Source: JASHVB01 sp049522565 (GTDB taxonomy: Bacteria > Pseudomonadota > Alphaproteobacteria > Acetobacterales > Acetobacteraceae). Taken from it: a stretch of 6,371 nucleotides of DNA. The stretch spans positions 1-6,371 of the forward strand of contig JBEKNT010000401.1 of assembly GCA_049522565.1 (NCBI GenBank), in the 5' to 3' direction. The position numbers and the translations under genes were made by a program. Shown piece by piece: positions 5,218-6,371 of this stretch (its first letter is position 1; every line of letters begins with the position of its first letter). The notes under the pieces were generated by a model, which did no database searches, had not been told where the DNA came from, and was given only the letters and a program-made list of their open reading frames with translations.

Positions 5218-5322
5218 CGAGGTCCGCGAGCACCGAGGGCGAGGGTGATCGGGTCGCCCCGCAGCGGTCTTATGCTGCGTGCTGGCCCGATCACTCTCGC
5301 CCGGCGCTGCGCGCCGACCTCT
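5212..5322. repeat. Large imperfect inverted repeat between convergent genes
   Basis: AGAGGTCG (5212-5219) matches CGACCTCT (5315-5322). The long inner arms GGGCGAGGGTGATCGGGTC (5237-5255) and GGCCCGATCACTCTCGCCC (5284-5302) are complementary at 17 of 19 positions. A third pair, CGCAGC (5260-5265) and GCTGCG (5274-5279), closes an 8-base loop. Read on the minus strand, the right half (5322 down to 5284) looks like one repeat unit, and the left half a diverged unit with inserted bases, so this may be two copies head to head. It shares 5212-5217 with the adjacent 11-bp hairpin, so the two folds compete. Between the convergent HIT and depolymerase genes it probably acts as a two-way transcript-end structure; bases 5323-5348 show nothing notable. 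Confidence 0.6.
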
Positions 5323-5348
5323 TCCGCGAAGCCGGAAAGCTCGTACGG

Positions 5349-6371
5349 TCAGTTCATCACCTGGATCATCTCGCGCACCCGCGGATAGACCTCGCGCGCC
5401 CAACGTTTGCCAGCGAACACGCCGTAATGGCCGACGCCGGTTTGCAGATGATTCTGCTTGAGGTTGACACGAATGCCGGAACACAGATCGAGTGCCGCCA
5501 TGGTCTGCCCGATGGCGCAGATGTCATCGCGCTCGCCTTCCACGGTGAGCAACCCGGTGCGCCGGATCGCTGACGGCTGCACGGTCTGGCCGCGCCAGGT
5601 AAGGCGCCCTTCGGGCAAATGGTGTTCCTGGAACACCCGCTGCACAGTCTCCAGGTAGAATTCGGCCGGCAGGTCCATGACCGCGCCATATTCGTCATAG
5701 AACCGCCGATGCGCCTCGGCGCTGGTGGCATCCCCGCCGACCAGGTTGCGGAACTGCGCCAGGTGCGCGGTGACATGGCGGTCGAGGTTCATGCTGATGA
5801 AGGCGGCGAGCTGCAGGAACCCGGGATAGACGTGACGGTGTGCACCCGCAAACCCCCAGGGCACCGTGCCGATCAGGTTCTTCTCGAACCACTTGATCGG
5901 TCGCGACATTGCCAGTTCGTTCACCTTGGTCGGATTGACCCGCGTGTCGATCGGCCCGGCCATCAGTGTCATGCTGCGCGGCTGCGCCGGATTGGCCGCC
6001 TCGGCCATCAGGGCGACCGCGGCGAGCGCCGCCACCGCCGGCTGGCACACCGCGATGACATGCGCGCCTGGCCCGATCGCTTCAACGAAGCGTATAAGAT
6101 GCGCGACGAACTCATCAAGCCCGAAGTCGCCGTCGCGCAGCGGGACGTCGCGCGCGTTCTTCCAGTCGGTGATGAACATGTCATGTTCCGGCAGCATGAC
6201 TTCCACGGTATTGCGCAGCAGCGTGGCGAAATGACCGGACATCGGCGCTACCAGCAGCACGCGCGGCTGCACGATCGCGGCGTCTTTGCGGAAGTGCAGC
6301 AGGGTGCCGAACGGCGTGTCGTCCGCCGTCTCCTCCATCACCCCAACGAGCCGGTTGCCGATTTCCACTGC
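5349..6371 (-). CDS. phaZ: Intracellular poly(3-hydroxybutyrate) depolymerase, PhaZ type, 5' end outside the window
   Basis: An alpha/beta hydrolase that degrades intracellular PHB granules to release stored carbon. The frame is open to the window edge (first complete in-frame codon at 6371-6369), so the N-terminus is missing. Numbering from the GTG at 6368, the segment has 339 residues. Signatures are LLVAPMSGHFATLLRNTV (38-55), HDMFITDWKNARDVPL (62-77), the nucleophile Cys108 in HVIAVCQPAV, LMAGPIDTRVNPTKVN (135-150), VYPGFLQL, FYDEYGAVMDLPAEFYL (223-239), the acid in VEGERDDI (Asp281 or 282) and His314 in GVGHYGVF. This Cys-Asp-His set corresponds to that of the Ralstonia eutropha PhaZ1 class, which uses cysteine and not serine. 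By comparison with that enzyme (nucleophile near residue 183) about 75 residues lie beyond the edge. The GTG at 6368 is therefore not believed to be the true start. It is transcribed toward the his cluster and lacks any visible functional tie to it. Confidence 0.93.
   Translation of the reverse strand, partial: AVEIGNRLVGVMEETADDTPFGTLLHFRKDAAIVQPRVLLVAPMSGHFATLLRNTVEVMLPEHDMFITDWKNARDVPLRDGDFGLDEFVAHLIRFVEAIGPGAHVIAVCQPAVAALAAVALMAEAANPAQPRSMTLMAGPIDTRVNPTKVNELAMSRPIKWFEKNLIGTVPWGFAGAHRHVYPGFLQLAAFISMNLDRHVTAHLAQFRNLVGGDATSAEAHRRFYDEYGAVMDLPAEFYLETVQRVFQEHHLPEGRLTWRGQTVQPSAIRRTGLLTVEGERDDICAIGQTMAALDLCSGIRVNLKQNHLQTGVGHYGVFAGKRWAREVYPRVREMIQVMN

Noticed and set aside
5349..6368. Complete depolymerase starting at GTG 6368
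   Set aside because: The frame is open to the window edge, and the family has roughly 75 more residues before this point, so the gene is treated as partial.

Overview
The window is GC-rich, about two thirds G+C by eye. It carries a compact run of histidine-biosynthesis genes on the + strand, with a poly(3-hydroxybutyrate) depolymerase gene facing them from the right edge. The order hisB, DUF2628 membrane protein, hisH, GNAT acetyltransferase, hisA, hisF, hisE, HIT-family hydrolase, the single-domain HisB, the intracellular cysteine-type PHB depolymerase and the dyad-type intergenic repeats all point to an alphaproteobacterium. Rhodospirillales, and within it Acetobacteraceae, is my best guess from protein similarity judged by memory; I could not run a search.

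Layout. Bases 1-73 hold part of a dyad-repeat intergenic element, and 74-190 the hisB leader. Bases 191-2379 are a tight block (hisB, DUF2628 gene, hisH, GNAT gene) joined by start/stop overlaps or a 4-base gap. Bases 2380-2611 are non-coding and contain a long, nearly perfect hairpin just before hisA. hisA (2612-3346) is followed by a 117-base gap, then hisF (3464-4234), hisE (4242-4787) and the HIT gene (4810-5190), with gaps of only 7 and 22 bases. Bases 5191-5348 are a convergent intergenic region built of inverted repeats. The phaZ-type depolymerase gene runs leftward from beyond the window edge to 5349.

How the genes work together. HisE hydrolyses phosphoribosyl-ATP (step 2), HisA isomerises ProFAR to PRFAR (step 4), HisH and HisF form the glutamine-dependent imidazole glycerol phosphate synthase (step 5), and HisB dehydrates the product (step 6). 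The other pathway genes (hisG, hisI, hisC, a phosphatase, hisD) are not here. Three co-directional genes have no known histidine role: the DUF2628 protein, the GNAT protein and the HIT protein. The depolymerase belongs to carbon-storage turnover and looks like an unrelated neighbour.

I see no transposase, CRISPR array, tRNA, rRNA or phage gene. No strong candidate for a new multi-gene system is present. The items most worth a second look are the hairpin ahead of hisA, the long basic N-terminal extension of HisE, and the unexplained passengers of the his cluster.
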